From positions 1 to 42,661 of the forward strand of contig JAURZK010000129.1 of the NCBI GenBank assembly GCA_030653505.1: a DNA stretch of 42,661 nucleotides. Reading direction: 5' to 3'. The notes beneath the pieces were generated by a model. The model worked only from the letters and a program-made list of their open reading frames with translations, was not told the origin of the DNA and ran no database searches. The translations under genes were made by a program, and so were the position numbers. This DNA is from Rubrivivax sp. (lineage in GTDB: Bacteria > Pseudomonadota > Gammaproteobacteria > Burkholderiales > Burkholderiaceae_C). This document shows positions 1-8,406 of the stretch, one piece after another; the stretch's first letter is position 1, and each line of letters opens with the position of its first letter.

Positions 1-487
1 GCTGCAGGCGCACGGCCAGGCAGCCGGGCAAACCGATGGTGTTGCGCAAGGCGGTGGTGACCTGGCACTTCTTGGCCACCAGCATCAGGTCCTGCACCCG
101 CATCAGCTTGCTGACGGCCGCGGCCATCTCGGGCAGCAGCCCCGGGGCCAGCGCACGCAGCGCGGCGGGGCTGGCGGCGTCGCCCAGCAGCCAGTCGCGG
201 AAGTCGCCGACGGTCAGGTGGGCCACCGGCGAGAAAGCTGCCGCGTCGTGGCTGTCGATGATCAGCCGCGTGACCTCGTCGGCCTCGTAGGGCACCACGG
301 CCTCGTTCAGGAAGTGCGCCAGCGGAAGTTCGGCCAGGGCCAGCTTCGCGGCCATGCGTTCTTCGGCCGTCTCGGCGGCGATGCCGGCGAGCTGGTCGCC
401 AGAACGCAGCGGCGTGGCGCGCGCCAGCAGCGTCTTCAGGTCGTCGAAACGGTGCACGCGGCCACCGAGGGTGTGTTGAAAGGGCAT
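1..487 (-). CDS. eutB: Ethanolamine ammonia-lyase large subunit (partial, N-terminal part)
   Basis: The minus-strand frame opens at the ATG at 487-485 and stays open to the left edge, giving about 162 N-terminal residues; the rest lies outside the window. The protein follows E. coli EutB from remembered sequence: RSGDQLAGIAA near residue 28 (EutB RSGDVLAGVAA), then a VTRLI segment, and NTIGLPG near the truncated end (EutB NTTIGIPG). EutB is the catalytic subunit of the adenosylcobalamin-dependent enzyme that splits ethanolamine into acetaldehyde and ammonia. The active-site and cobalamin-contacting parts are beyond the edge. eutC would be expected next, to the left. No clear Shine-Dalgarno sequence precedes the start. 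No microcompartment genes are visible on this side, as expected for the short eutBC arrangement of many Proteobacteria. Confidence 0.9.
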   Translation of the reverse strand, partial: MPFQHTLGGRVHRFDDLKTLLARATPLRSGDQLAGIAAETAEERMAAKLALAELPLAHFLNEAVVPYEADEVTRLIIDSHDAAAFSPVAHLTVGDFRDWLLGDAASPAALRALAPGLLPEMAAAVSKLMRVQDLMLVAKKCQVTTALRNTIGLPGCLAVRLQ

Positions 488-638
488 GGTCGCGAAAGGT
501 CGGCGTGCGGGGCACTATCGCAGCGTCGGCCTCGCGCCGCAATGCGCACCGGCAGGCCGGCGACAACCCGCCGAACCGGGTCGCCGTCCAAGCTGTGGCC
601 TAATCGCGGGTTCGACCCCACATTTTCGGAGCCATTCC

Positions 639-805
639 ATGGCCAACAAGATCAGAACCGAAGCCGACGCCCGCGCCACCCCCGCCCGCCCGCCCCCAAG
701 GGCGTGACGGTGACCGTGCACAAGGGCCAGAAGCGCAGCCTGGAGCGCGGCGTGCACACACGCAGCAAGAAGAATCCCGGCAAGCGCCCGAAGAAGGGCG
801 GCTGA
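639..805 (+). pseudogene. Small very basic protein, apparently frameshifted
   Basis: An ATG at 639 lies 7 bases after a GGAG motif (628-631). This frame reads MANKIRTEADARATPARPP and then stops at 707 after 22 residues. The -1 frame carries on without a break from the same point through KGVTVTVHKGQKRSLERGVH and a Lys/Arg-rich tail to the TGA at 803-805. The two halves join at a run of five C (693-697); one extra C would restore a single 55-residue, strongly basic protein. It is therefore a sequencing slip, a recent frameshift mutation, or less likely a programmed shift. A GTG at 704 could start only the second part. I do not know a function; the composition suggests nucleic-acid or ribosome binding, which is a guess. 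Confidence 0.5.
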
Positions 806-818
806 GAGCCGCAGGTGC

Positions 819-869
819 CGGCCCCCTGGGGGCCGCTGCACCCACTGCCGGGCGCGCTGCGGCGCGCCC
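819..869. terminator. Two GC hairpins after the small basic ORF
   Basis: Two inverted repeats stand close together between the small basic ORF and the FAD gene. At 819-835 there is an 8-base arm pair (CGGCCCCC / GGGGGCCG) around one base. At 850-869 there is GGGCGCGC-TGCG-GCGCGCCC with perfect 8-base arms. Neither is followed by a T run, so intrinsic termination is unproven. They could equally fold in the leader of the downstream gene. Confidence 0.35.
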
Positions 870-899
870 GCGCACCTTCCGGCGCCGTAGCGCGCACCG

Positions 900-2588
900 A
901 TGCTGCGCATCACCGAACTCCGTCTGCCGCTGGACCACGCGGAACCCGCGCTGCGCGCGGCGGTCTTGTCGCGTCTGGGCATCCCCGACACGGCACTGAA
1001 ACGCTTCACCGTCTTCCGCCGCGCGTGGGACGCACGCAAGAAGACGGCCATCGTGCTGAGCTACAGCATCGACTGCGAGGTCGAGGGTGAAGCCGACGTA
1101 CTCGCGCGTTTTGCCGGCGACACCCATGTGCGCCCGACGCCCGACACGCGCTACATGTTTGTCGGCCACGCGCCCGCCGACTTCCACGCTGCCGCCAGGC
1201 CACGCCCCGTGGTCATCGGTTTCGGCCCCTGCGGCATCTTCGCGGCGCTGATCCTGGCGCAGATGGGGCTGCGGCCCATCGTGCTGGAACGCGGCAAGCC
1301 GGTGCGTGAGCGAACGAAAGACACCTGGGGCCTGTGGCGCCAGGGCGTGCTGAACCCCGAGTCGAACGTGCAGTTCGGTGAAGGTGGCGCCGGCACCTTC
1401 AGCGACGGCAAGCTCTGGAGCCAGATTTCCGACCCGCGCCACCTCACGCGCAAGGTGCTCACCGAATTCGTCAGGGCCGGTGCGCCGGAAGAGATCCTGT
1501 TCGTGGCCAAGCCGCACATCGGCACCTTCCGGCTCGTGGGCATGGTCGAGAAGCTGCGTGCCGACATCGAGGCGCTGGGCGGCGAGGTGCGATTCCAGCA
1601 GCAGGTGACGGACGTGCTGATCGAGGACGGGCCGTCGCAGGGCGGGGCGCCTGCGACCCGGCACATCCGCGGGCTGACGCTGGCCAGCGGCGAGCAGATC
1701 GACGCCGACCACGTCGTGCTGGCCCTGGGCCACAGCGCCCGCGACACCTTCGCCATGCTGCAGCGGCGCGGTGTCTTCATGGAGCCCAAGCCCTTCTCGG
1801 TGGGCTTCCGCGTCGAACACCCGCAGGGCCTGATCGACCGCGCACGCTTCGGCCCCAGCGCCGGCCACCCCATCCTGGGCGCGGCCGACTACAAGCTGGT
1901 GCACCACGCGAAGAACGGCCGCGGCGTCTACAGCTTCTGCATGTGCCCGGGCGGCACGGTGGTGGCCGCCACCTCGGAAGAAGAGCGTGTCGTCACCAAC
2001 GGCATGAGCCAGTACAGCCGCAACGAACGCAACGCCAACGCCGGCATCGTGGTGGGCATCAACCCGGCCGACTACCGCCAGGACGGCCTGCATGAAGGCC
2101 CCGTGAACCCGCTCGACGGCGTGGCCTTCCAGCGCCGGTGGGAAAGCCGCGCCTACGAACTCGGCGGCGGCGGCTACCGGGCCCCCGGGCAGCTCCTGGG
2201 TGACTTCGTCAAGCGCCAGAAGAGCGCGGTGCTGGGCAGCGTGGAACCTTCCTACAAGCCCGGCGTGTTGCTCACCGACCTGGCCGACCCGAAGCGCTCC
2301 AGCCTGCCCGGCTACGTGCTCGACGCCATCCGTGAAGCGCTGCCGGCCTTCGAGCGCCAGATCAAGGGCTTCTCGATGCCAGACGCGGTGCTGACCGGCG
2401 TCGAGACCCGCACGTCGTCACCCCTGCGCATCACGCGTGGCCGTGACCTGCAGAGCCTGAACGTGCAGGGCCTGTACCCGGCCGGAGAAGGCGCGGGTTA
2501 CGCCGGCGGCATCATGTCGGCGGGCGTCGACGGCATCGGGGTGGCCGAGGCGCTGGGTGCACGGATGTTGGGTCCCGCGCGCGCCTGA
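900..2588 (+). CDS. FAD-dependent oxidoreductase (COG2509-like)
   Basis: A 562-residue protein. A roughly 100-residue N-terminal region (MLRITELRLPL...) precedes a Rossmann dinucleotide fold with GFGPCG at about residues 107-112, followed by an acidic residue in VLERG, the classic FAD-binding pattern. Further typical segments are NVQFGEGGAGTFSDGKL, HIGTFRL, and a C-terminal GEGAGYAGGIMSAGVDGIG that closes the FAD site. Length and order match the family usually annotated as uncharacterised FAD-dependent dehydrogenase. The substrate is unknown. The protein appears soluble, with no signal peptide. It stands alone: the next gene is convergent, with stop codons only about 11 bases apart (2588 and 2600). 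Confidence 0.8.
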   Translation: MLRITELRLPLDHAEPALRAAVLSRLGIPDTALKRFTVFRRAWDARKKTAIVLSYSIDCEVEGEADVLARFAGDTHVRPTPDTRYMFVGHAPADFHAAARPRPVVIGFGPCGIFAALILAQMGLRPIVLERGKPVRERTKDTWGLWRQGVLNPESNVQFGEGGAGTFSDGKLWSQISDPRHLTRKVLTEFVRAGAPEEILFVAKPHIGTFRLVGMVEKLRADIEALGGEVRFQQQVTDVLIEDGPSQGGAPATRHIRGLTLASGEQIDADHVVLALGHSARDTFAMLQRRGVFMEPKPFSVGFRVEHPQGLIDRARFGPSAGHPILGAADYKLVHHAKNGRGVYSFCMCPGGTVVAATSEEERVVTNGMSQYSRNERNANAGIVVGINPADYRQDGLHEGPVNPLDGVAFQRRWESRAYELGGGGYRAPGQLLGDFVKRQKSAVLGSVEPSYKPGVLLTDLADPKRSSLPGYVLDAIREALPAFERQIKGFSMPDAVLTGVETRTSSPLRITRGRDLQSLNVQGLYPAGEGAGYAGGIMSAGVDGIGVAEALGARMLGPARA

Positions 2589-2599
2589 GCGCCGGCCGC

Positions 2600-3772
2600 T
2601 CAGAACGAGCGCGGCAGGCCCAGCACGTGTTCGGCCACGTAGGCGAAGATCATGTTCGTCGAGATCGGCGCCACCTGGTACAGGCGGGTCTCGCGGAACT
2701 TGCGTTCGATGTCGTATTCGTTGGCGAAGCCGAAGCCGCCGTAGGTCTGCATGCACACGTTGGCCGCTTCCCACGAGGCCTTGGCCGCCAGGTACTTGGC
2801 CATGTTGGCCTGCGCGCCGCAGGGCTGGCGCGCGTCGAAGCGGCGCGCGGCGTCGAAGCGCATCAGGTTGGCGGCCTCGATCTCGATGAAGGCGTCGGCG
2901 ATGGGGAACTGCACGCCCTGGTTCTGGCCGATCGGGCGGTCGAACACGACACGTTCGCCGGCGTACTTGCGCGCCCGTTCGATGAACCAGTAGCCGTCGC
3001 CTATGCACTCGGCGGCGATCAGCGTGCGCTCGGCATTCAGGCCGTCGAGGATGTACCTGAAGCCCTGCCCTTCCTCGCCGATCAGGTTCTCCGCCGGGAT
3101 CTCCAGGTTGTCGAAGAACAGCTCGTTGGTCTCGTGGTTGACGAGGTTGGGTATGGGCCGCACCGAAAGGCCGTGGCCGATGGCCTGGTGCAGGTCGACG
3201 ATGAAGACCGACATGCCCTCGGACTTCTTCTTCACCTCGGCCAGCGGCGTCGTGCGCGCCAGCAGGATCATCAGGTCGGAGTGCTGCACGCGCGAGATCC
3301 AGACCTTCTGACCATTGACGACGTAGTGGTCGCCCGTCTTGCCGCCCACGCGTACCGCCGTGGTCTTGATCTTCGTGGTGTCGGTGCCGGTGGTGGGCTC
3401 GGTCACGGCCATCGACTGGATGCGCAGCTTGCCGGCAGCGATGGCCGGCAGGTACCTGTCCTTCTGCGCGGGGCTGCCGCTGCGCAGCAGCGTACCCATG
3501 TTGTACATCTGGCCGTGCACCGCGCCGGCGTTGCCGCCACAGCGGTTGATCTCTTCCATGATCACCGAGGCCGCCGTCAGGCCCAGGCCCGTGCCGCCGT
3601 AGGCCTCGGGGATCATCGCCGCCAGCCAGCCGGCCCCGATCAGCGCGTTCACGAAGGCCTCAGGGTAGGCCTTGCGGGTGTCGACCTCGCGGAAGTAGGT
3701 GTCGGGGAACTGCCGGCACAGCTGGCGCACCGCGTCGCGGATGTCCTGGTGTTCGTCGGCTTCGTTGAACAT
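2600..3772 (-). CDS. Acyl-CoA dehydrogenase family protein
   Basis: A 390-residue protein. I chose the ATG at 3772 because AAGGA stands just before it and the protein then starts MFNEADEHQDIRDAVRQLC; the frame is open further upstream but that part looks artificial. Family landmarks are IPEAYGGTGLGL, AVTEPTTGTDTTKIKT (FAD/acyl-CoA contact region), GQKVWISR and the C-terminal QTYGGFGFANEYDIERKFRE. The family oxidises acyl-CoA thioesters to enoyl-CoA with FAD. Where medium-chain enzymes carry the catalytic Glu (YEGT), this protein reads APIS, so the base must sit elsewhere or the chemistry differs. It lies 14 bases after the 2OG-oxygenase-like gene, so the two are probably cotranscribed. Confidence 0.85.
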   Translation of the reverse strand: MFNEADEHQDIRDAVRQLCRQFPDTYFREVDTRKAYPEAFVNALIGAGWLAAMIPEAYGGTGLGLTAASVIMEEINRCGGNAGAVHGQMYNMGTLLRSGSPAQKDRYLPAIAAGKLRIQSMAVTEPTTGTDTTKIKTTAVRVGGKTGDHYVVNGQKVWISRVQHSDLMILLARTTPLAEVKKKSEGMSVFIVDLHQAIGHGLSVRPIPNLVNHETNELFFDNLEIPAENLIGEEGQGFRYILDGLNAERTLIAAECIGDGYWFIERARKYAGERVVFDRPIGQNQGVQFPIADAFIEIEAANLMRFDAARRFDARQPCGAQANMAKYLAAKASWEAANVCMQTYGGFGFANEYDIERKFRETRLYQVAPISTNMIFAYVAEHVLGLPRSF

Positions 3773-3786
3773 CGTCGTTTCCTTCT

Positions 3787-4647
3787 TCAGCCCGGCGTCG
3801 TGCCGGCGGCCCGGGAAAGGTCGCCGTCGACGTGGCAGGTGCTGCGTTTCATGCCGTCGCGCAGCGCATGGGGGCGCTGGACGAGGCCGCTGCGTTCGTC
3901 GAACGCCGCCACCGTCAGATCGAGTGCGCCGCGGCGCTCGTGCTCTTCGACGGCCAGCCAGGGCGCGCCGAGGGCCGCCCAATGTGCATCGGTGAGCAAG
4001 AGTTCACCCGTCAGGAAGTACTGGTGCTGGGGCTCACCGCCGGCAAACGAGGCCGCCACCGCCTGCCCGCCGTCGCGCGGCCGGCACAACCCATGCGCCA
4101 GGGCCGGGTCGAAGACGAGCAGATCGCCAGGTTCCAGCAACAGGCGTACGCCAGCGTGCGGCATCACGAATTCGACATCGGCGACCCGCAGCGCGAGCAC
4201 CCAGAACAGGCAGCGCGACCAGTGGCGCCCGGCGTCGTTGTGGAAACCCGCGCCGTTGGCCGCGAGAAAGTCGATGCGTGTGGCCAGGCTGTGCCGGTAG
4301 GCGCCTGCACCCGGCCCCAGCACACCCGTCGACTGCAGGGCCGCGGCGAGGCTGCCGGCGAGGTCGGCCACACGTGACGCGGCGGCGGCCAATTCGGCCA
4401 GCGTCGTGATCGCGTGGTTGATGTCCGGGAAGGCCACGGCCTCGACCCGCGCACGGGCCGCGGCAGCCAGGCCGGAGAGCGAGGCCGCATCGAGAAAGGC
4501 GGTGCGCACGAGGTGCACCCGTCCGTAGGGCGCACGGGCATCGAAGGCGTGGCAGGCTTCGTCGCTGCGCACCGCGAAGGCGTGGAAGGGCGGTGGCACC
4601 ACGTGCACGTCGGCGGCGACGATCTGGTGTTCGGCAGGGGCGGGCAT
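3787..4647 (-). CDS. 2-oxoglutarate/Fe(II)-dependent oxygenase-like protein
   Basis: A 286-residue soluble protein starting MPAPAEHQIVAADVHVV. The middle part carries a probable jelly-roll iron site: H136-N-D138 (GAGFHNDAGRHWSRC) as the HxD motif, and H185 in LLVFDPALAHGL as the distal histidine after the typical EPGDLLVFD turn. A following Arg (RPRDGG) could bind 2-oxoglutarate. These features match the non-haem 2OG-Fe(II) dioxygenase superfamily, but the substrate cannot be read from sequence. The gene sits directly upstream of the acyl-CoA dehydrogenase with a 14-base gap, suggesting a shared transcript and perhaps a shared pathway. Iron-site assignment is by motif only. Confidence 0.6.
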   Translation of the reverse strand: MPAPAEHQIVAADVHVVPPPFHAFAVRSDEACHAFDARAPYGRVHLVRTAFLDAASLSGLAAAARARVEAVAFPDINHAITTLAELAAAASRVADLAGSLAAALQSTGVLGPGAGAYRHSLATRIDFLAANGAGFHNDAGRHWSRCLFWVLALRVADVEFVMPHAGVRLLLEPGDLLVFDPALAHGLCRPRDGGQAVAASFAGGEPQHQYFLTGELLLTDAHWAALGAPWLAVEEHERRGALDLTVAAFDERSGLVQRPHALRDGMKRSTCHVDGDLSRAAGTTPG

Positions 4648-4776
4648 CGCGCCATTGTCGTGAGGCGCAGGCAGGCGGCACGCATGGGCAACTCCGAAGG
4701 CTTGTGCGATGGGCGCCGATGGTACCCAGGGCGCGCGCGCCGACCGGCCGTGGGAGCTGTCGGCGCGACGCCGGGG

Positions 4777-5556
4777 CTACAGCGGCTGCACCTTGGCGCG
4801 CAGCGCGTCCAGCAGCGCGTGGTTGACACGTTCACCGCCGGCCAGGCCGTGGGCAGTCTTGAACTCGACCACCGCGGCGCGGCTCTTGCGGCCGTACAGG
4901 CCGTCGATGTCGCCCAGCGCGTAACCCAGGTAGGTGAGGTAGAGCTGCGCTGCGCGCACGTTAAGGTCGGGCAACGTGCCGGTCAGCACCTCGTTGTACT
5001 TGCTGTGCAGCATCAGGTCGTACTTGTTCTTCGCGTAGGCCGGCCCGTTGTAGCCGCGCGCAAAACGCGCCCAGTCGTGCTGGCGCAGCGCTTCGTCCAG
5101 GCGCCTGGCCTTGATGAAGTTCACCACCGACAGCAGCTGCTCGTCTTCCGACGCCTGCATCGCCTCGACCATGGCCTCGACATCGTCGTAGCCGACCATC
5201 CTGTGGTTCTCGCCCATCACCTGCCCGGCACCCCACGAGGCCGACTTCAGCGCCGCCGTGCGGTCCAGGCGCATGGCCTTCTCGATGCGAGGGTACTCAC
5301 GTTCGTTGCCGGCGTAGCCGCCGGCCAGCCGGTTGCTGATGTCGGGGTGGGCGTCCGAGTGGCGGCCGCCGGTGAGGCGGTGGAAGATGTGCCGTTCATA
5401 GAGGATCTTGGGCCGTCGGTTGGGCAGGAAACCGCAGCTCTTGGACTCGACCTTCAGCACCGCCACCAGCTCGGCCATGCCCACGCCCAGCGTCGCCACC
5501 GCAGCTTCGAAACCGGACTTGCTCAGCGGCTCTGCCGCACCGACAAAACGGGCCAT
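4777..5556 (-). CDS. N-acetylmuramidase (DUF3380-type) with C-terminal peptidoglycan-binding domain
   Basis: A 259-residue protein. The ATG at 5556 is preceded by an AGGAG ribosome site and gives MARFVGAAEPLSKSGFEAAV; the longer open frame upstream looks spurious. Residues about 10-180 match the N-acetylmuramidase family known from phage endolysins: VLKVESKSCGF with a probable catalytic Glu37, then RRPKILYERHIFHR, and KSASWGAGQVMGENH. Residues about 195-259 look like a peptidoglycan-binding domain (LTYLGYALGDIDGLYGRKS). It should cleave the glycan strand between MurNAc and GlcNAc. There is no signal peptide and no holin or other phage gene nearby, so it is either a domesticated lysin or delivered by another route. 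Confidence 0.75.
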   Translation of the reverse strand: MARFVGAAEPLSKSGFEAAVATLGVGMAELVAVLKVESKSCGFLPNRRPKILYERHIFHRLTGGRHSDAHPDISNRLAGGYAGNEREYPRIEKAMRLDRTAALKSASWGAGQVMGENHRMVGYDDVEAMVEAMQASEDEQLLSVVNFIKARRLDEALRQHDWARFARGYNGPAYAKNKYDLMLHSKYNEVLTGTLPDLNVRAAQLYLTYLGYALGDIDGLYGRKSRAAVVEFKTAHGLAGGERVNHALLDALRAKVQPL

Positions 5557-5744
5557 GCTCGCGCTCCTGACATCCTGAGGAAGGCGGATTACGGCACGCC
5601 GCGGCTGGCCCGGCAATCCCACGGCCGCCGGCAGCGGCACGCCGCCCGCACGACCCGCTGCGCCGTTGAGCCCCCACAACGGCAGCGCGCGTGAGCAGGT
5701 CTAGCGTCGTGGGCATGGACAGGATCGGCCGCTGCTGCGTTCGC

Positions 5745-6578
5745 ATGCCAAGGGTGCACCTGACGGGGCCGGTGCTGGTGGCTCTGGTGCCGCTGTTGCT
5801 GGCGGCCTGCGCGACGCAGCCCGGCACTTCGGTGCCGCAGGCGATCACCGTCGAGACCCCGGGATGCCTGGGTGCGCGCTGCGAGTTGAGCAACGACCGC
5901 GGCAGCTGGGTGCTGCCGGCCACGCCGGGCACGGTGACCGTGATCACTTCCACCACGCCGCTGCGGTTGAGCTGCCAGGGGCACGACGGCCAGCCGGCCA
6001 CCATCGGATCGAGCGCCGACACGACACCGGCCACCGGCAAGGGCGCGGTGCTGGGCGGCGCGGCGGGCGGCGCGGCGGTGGGTGTCGGTTTCGGCGCCGC
6101 GGCGCTGAGCTTCATCCCGGTGCTGGGCGCCATCGCCGTGGTCATGGGCATAGGTGCCGGCGCGGCCGCCGGCCAGGCCGTCGAGGCGCAGACCCATGCG
6201 CTGCACTACCCGTCGACGCTGACCTTGCCGATGGCCTGTGGCGCGCCGCTGTCCGCACCGGGGGCGGCGGCGCCCTTCGGTTTCCAGGTGCGCACACTCG
6301 ACGCCGCCGCGGCGCGCGCGGCCGGGCTGGTGCCGCCGCCTGGTGCTGCCGGGCGCGGTGCCGTGCTCGTCACCGCGGTCAACACCGGCAGCCGTGCCGA
6401 AGCCTTGGGGCTGCGCGCCGGCGACCTGGTCCTTGAAGCCAACGGCCGCCAACTGCAGGACGCCGCGCGGCTGGAACTGGCGCTGCGCTCGCTGGCGCCA
6501 GGGCAGGCGCTGGTGCTGCAAGTGCAACGCGAGGGTCGGGCGATGAGCGTCAGCTTGCAGTGGATGGCGGCGCCATGA
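5745..6578 (+). CDS. Putative lipoprotein with glycine-zipper region and PDZ domain
   Basis: Starting at the ATG at 5745 the protein has 277 residues and a lipoprotein signal, MPRVHLTGPVLVALVPLLLA, with the lipobox LAAC. Starts at 5715 (ATG) or 5691 (GTG) are possible and none has a good ribosome site. The middle part holds a Gly/Ala-rich hydrophobic stretch (GAVLGGAAGGAAVGVGFG) resembling glycine-zipper membrane segments. The C-terminal 80 residues form a PDZ-like domain (VNTGSRAEALGLRAGDLVLE), as in periplasmic proteases and secretion proteins. No protease domain is present. The stop overlaps the start of the next lipoprotein gene (ATGA), so both are probably made together in the cell envelope. 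Function is unknown. Confidence 0.65.
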   Translation: MPRVHLTGPVLVALVPLLLAACATQPGTSVPQAITVETPGCLGARCELSNDRGSWVLPATPGTVTVITSTTPLRLSCQGHDGQPATIGSSADTTPATGKGAVLGGAAGGAAVGVGFGAAALSFIPVLGAIAVVMGIGAGAAAGQAVEAQTHALHYPSTLTLPMACGAPLSAPGAAAPFGFQVRTLDAAAARAAGLVPPPGAAGRGAVLVTAVNTGSRAEALGLRAGDLVLEANGRQLQDAARLELALRSLAPGQALVLQVQREGRAMSVSLQWMAAP

Positions 6579-7285
6579 CCAGCGGGGCAGCGTGCGTCTT
6601 GTGGCGCGCGATGCGAACGGCACCGGCGCTGGTCCGGCTGGCCGTCCTGCTCGCGCTCGGCGGCTGCGCCACGGTAGAGGTCGGCAAGGTACAGCCGGCG
6701 CTGTTTCCTTTGGCCGTTGCGGCCTCCGCGCCGTCGCTGCCCGTCCGCGTGGCCCTGGTCCTGCCGCCAGAGGTTCGCGAGCAGACGCACGTCGGCCCGG
6801 CCAGGGAGGTCGACCCCATCAAGGGTATCCGGTTGCCGGTGGGCGCCGTCATCGAGGCGGCGCTGCAGCGTCGACTGGCGGCAGCGTTCAGCGGTGGCGT
6901 TCAGCCCGCAGCCTTGCCGCTGCCTGCAGGCGCGGGCTTGGACCTGGCCGTCACGGTCAGCGCCGCACGGCTGGCGCTCGACTCGCACCTGAACTGGGTC
7001 GTGCCGGTACCGCTGCTCCTGCCGTTCCCGCTGGCGCAGAGCACCGACCACTACGCCACGCTGGCGCTGGACCTGCGCATCACCGACAGCACCGGGCGAG
7101 TGCTCGTCGAGACCACGGTGGACAGCGGCCGCGTGGCATTCGAGCGCGGCCTGTGGACCCGGGAGACCCGGCTCGAGCGGTACCAGAAGCTGTTGCACGA
7201 GGCCGCCTGGCAGGCGGCCGAAAAAACCGCCCAGGCGGCGCTCGACGCCCTGCAGGCCGACCGCCTGCGCGAGCGCGCGCTCTGA
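6575..7285 (+). CDS. Putative lipoprotein of unknown function
   Basis: The start ATG (6575) overlaps the TGA of the preceding gene (ATGA), which favours translational coupling. The protein has about 236 residues; a downstream ATG at 6611 (MRTAPALVRLAVLLALGGC) gives a tighter lipoprotein signal with lipobox LGGC. After the signal there is a roughly 200-residue soluble domain with IKGIRLPVGAVIEAALQRRL and a hydrophobic VVPVPLLLPFPLA segment. I do not recognise the family. The lipobox and the coupling to a PDZ lipoprotein suggest an envelope role, perhaps in a complex with that partner. Confidence 0.6.
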   Translation: MTSGAACVLWRAMRTAPALVRLAVLLALGGCATVEVGKVQPALFPLAVAASAPSLPVRVALVLPPEVREQTHVGPAREVDPIKGIRLPVGAVIEAALQRRLAAAFSGGVQPAALPLPAGAGLDLAVTVSAARLALDSHLNWVVPVPLLLPFPLAQSTDHYATLALDLRITDSTGRVLVETTVDSGRVAFERGLWTRETRLERYQKLLHEAAWQAAEKTAQAALDALQADRLRERAL

Positions 7286-7292
7286 GTGGCGA

Positions 7293-7322
7293 CGCGGGAC
7301 AGCGCCTGCGCGCTGTCTCGCG
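7293..7322. terminator. Hairpin between convergent genes
   Basis: A 13-base-pair stem (CGCGGGACAGCGC / GCGCTGTCTCGCG, one G-T pair) with the loop CTGC starts 7 bases after the lipoprotein stop. It lies between convergent genes and could stop transcription in both directions. There is no T run, so its strength is uncertain. Confidence 0.5.
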
Positions 7323-7383
7323 CCTCACGAAGGCAGTGCCGACTGCTTGCGGCGATTCTGAGCCCGCACCCCCTTGCCCGCGC

Positions 7384-8406
7384 CTACTGCGTGCGCGTCA
7401 CCTTGCGCAGGTGGCGCGGCTGGTCGGGGTCGAAGCCGCGCGCCACGGCGAGTTGCGCGGCCAGCGCGTAGAAGGCCTGCACGGCGACGATGGGGTCGAG
7501 GTCGGGCGTGGGCGCGGTGGGCAGCGTGAGGTCGCGTGTGGGCACGCCGTCGGGCGCGGCCAGCAGCACACGTGCGCCGCGCTGGCGCATGGCCGTGGCC
7601 AGCTCGACGAGGCCGGCCGAAGCCGGCCCGCGCGTGGCGAAGATCAGCAGCGGGTAACCGGGGTCGATGAGCGCCATGGGCCCATGCTGGATCTCGGCGC
7701 CGCTGAAGGCCTCGGCCTGCAGCGACGAGGTTTCCTTGAGCTTCAGCGCCGCCTCGTTGGCCACCGCGAAGCCGGGGCCGCGGCCCACCACCATGGCCGC
7801 GCGTGCCGGCACCAGCACCTCCAGCGCGGCCGACCAGTCGGTGCCCGCGGCCACGTGCAGGGCTTCGGGCAGGGCCTGCAGCGCGGCCTGCAGCGGCGCG
7901 TCGTCCTGCCAGTGCGCCACCAGCCGCGCGCCGGCCACCAGGCTGGCGATGAAACTCTTGGTGGCGGCCACGCTGCGCTCGGGGCCGGCGTGCAGCGGCA
8001 GCGCCCATTCGGCGACCTGCGCCAACGGCGAAGCGGCATCGTTGACGAGTGCCACCGTGGTCGCGCCGCCGGCGCGGAAGTAGCCGATGGGCTCGACGAG
8101 GTCGGGGCTCTGGCCCGACTGCGAGATCGCCACGGCCAGCGTCTGCCGCGCCTGCAGCGGCGACTTGTACAGCGTCACCAGCGACATCGGCAGTGAAGCG
8201 ACGATGCGCCCCAGGCGTGACATCACGAGGTAGCCCAGGTAGCCCGCGGCGTGGTCCGAACTGCCGCGCGCCACCGTCAGCGCCACGGCCGGCGGCGCTT
8301 CGCGCAGCGTGCGACCGAGCGCGGTGTAGGCGGCGGCATCGGCAGCCAGCTGGCGCGCCACGGCATCGGGCGCCGAGCGGGCTTCCTGCAGCATCAGCGA
8401 ACTCAA
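7384..8406 (-). CDS. SIS-domain protein, probable glucosamine-6-phosphate deaminase (NagB-II/AgaS/GlmS-isomerase-like)
   Basis: A 340-residue protein with two SIS (sugar isomerase) domains. The first has the phosphosugar loop AISQSGQSPDLVE and ARGSSDHAA. The second has GRGPGFAVANEAALKLKE followed by SGAEIQHGPMALI, the signature of the GlmS isomerase half. The C-terminus ends LRKVTRTQ, like the LxKVTxTV end of GlmS. The glutaminase domain with its N-terminal Cys is missing, so it cannot be a full GlmS. Stand-alone proteins of this type in Proteobacteria act as glucosamine-6-phosphate deaminases (NagB-II) or related amino-sugar enzymes; which one is inference. No nag genes flank it here. Confidence 0.75.
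   Translation of the reverse strand: MSSLMLQEARSAPDAVARQLAADAAAYTALGRTLREAPPAVALTVARGSSDHAAGYLGYLVMSRLGRIVASLPMSLVTLYKSPLQARQTLAVAISQSGQSPDLVEPIGYFRAGGATTVALVNDAASPLAQVAEWALPLHAGPERSVAATKSFIASLVAGARLVAHWQDDAPLQAALQALPEALHVAAGTDWSAALEVLVPARAAMVVGRGPGFAVANEAALKLKETSSLQAEAFSGAEIQHGPMALIDPGYPLLIFATRGPASAGLVELATAMRQRGARVLLAAPDGVPTRDLTLPTAPTPDLDPIVAVQAFYALAAQLAVARGFDPDQPRHLRKVTRTQ

Noticed and set aside
3773..3982. N-terminal extension of the acyl-CoA dehydrogenase
   Set aside because: It overlaps the oxygenase gene in another frame and lacks family similarity; the start at 3772 has a good ribosome site.
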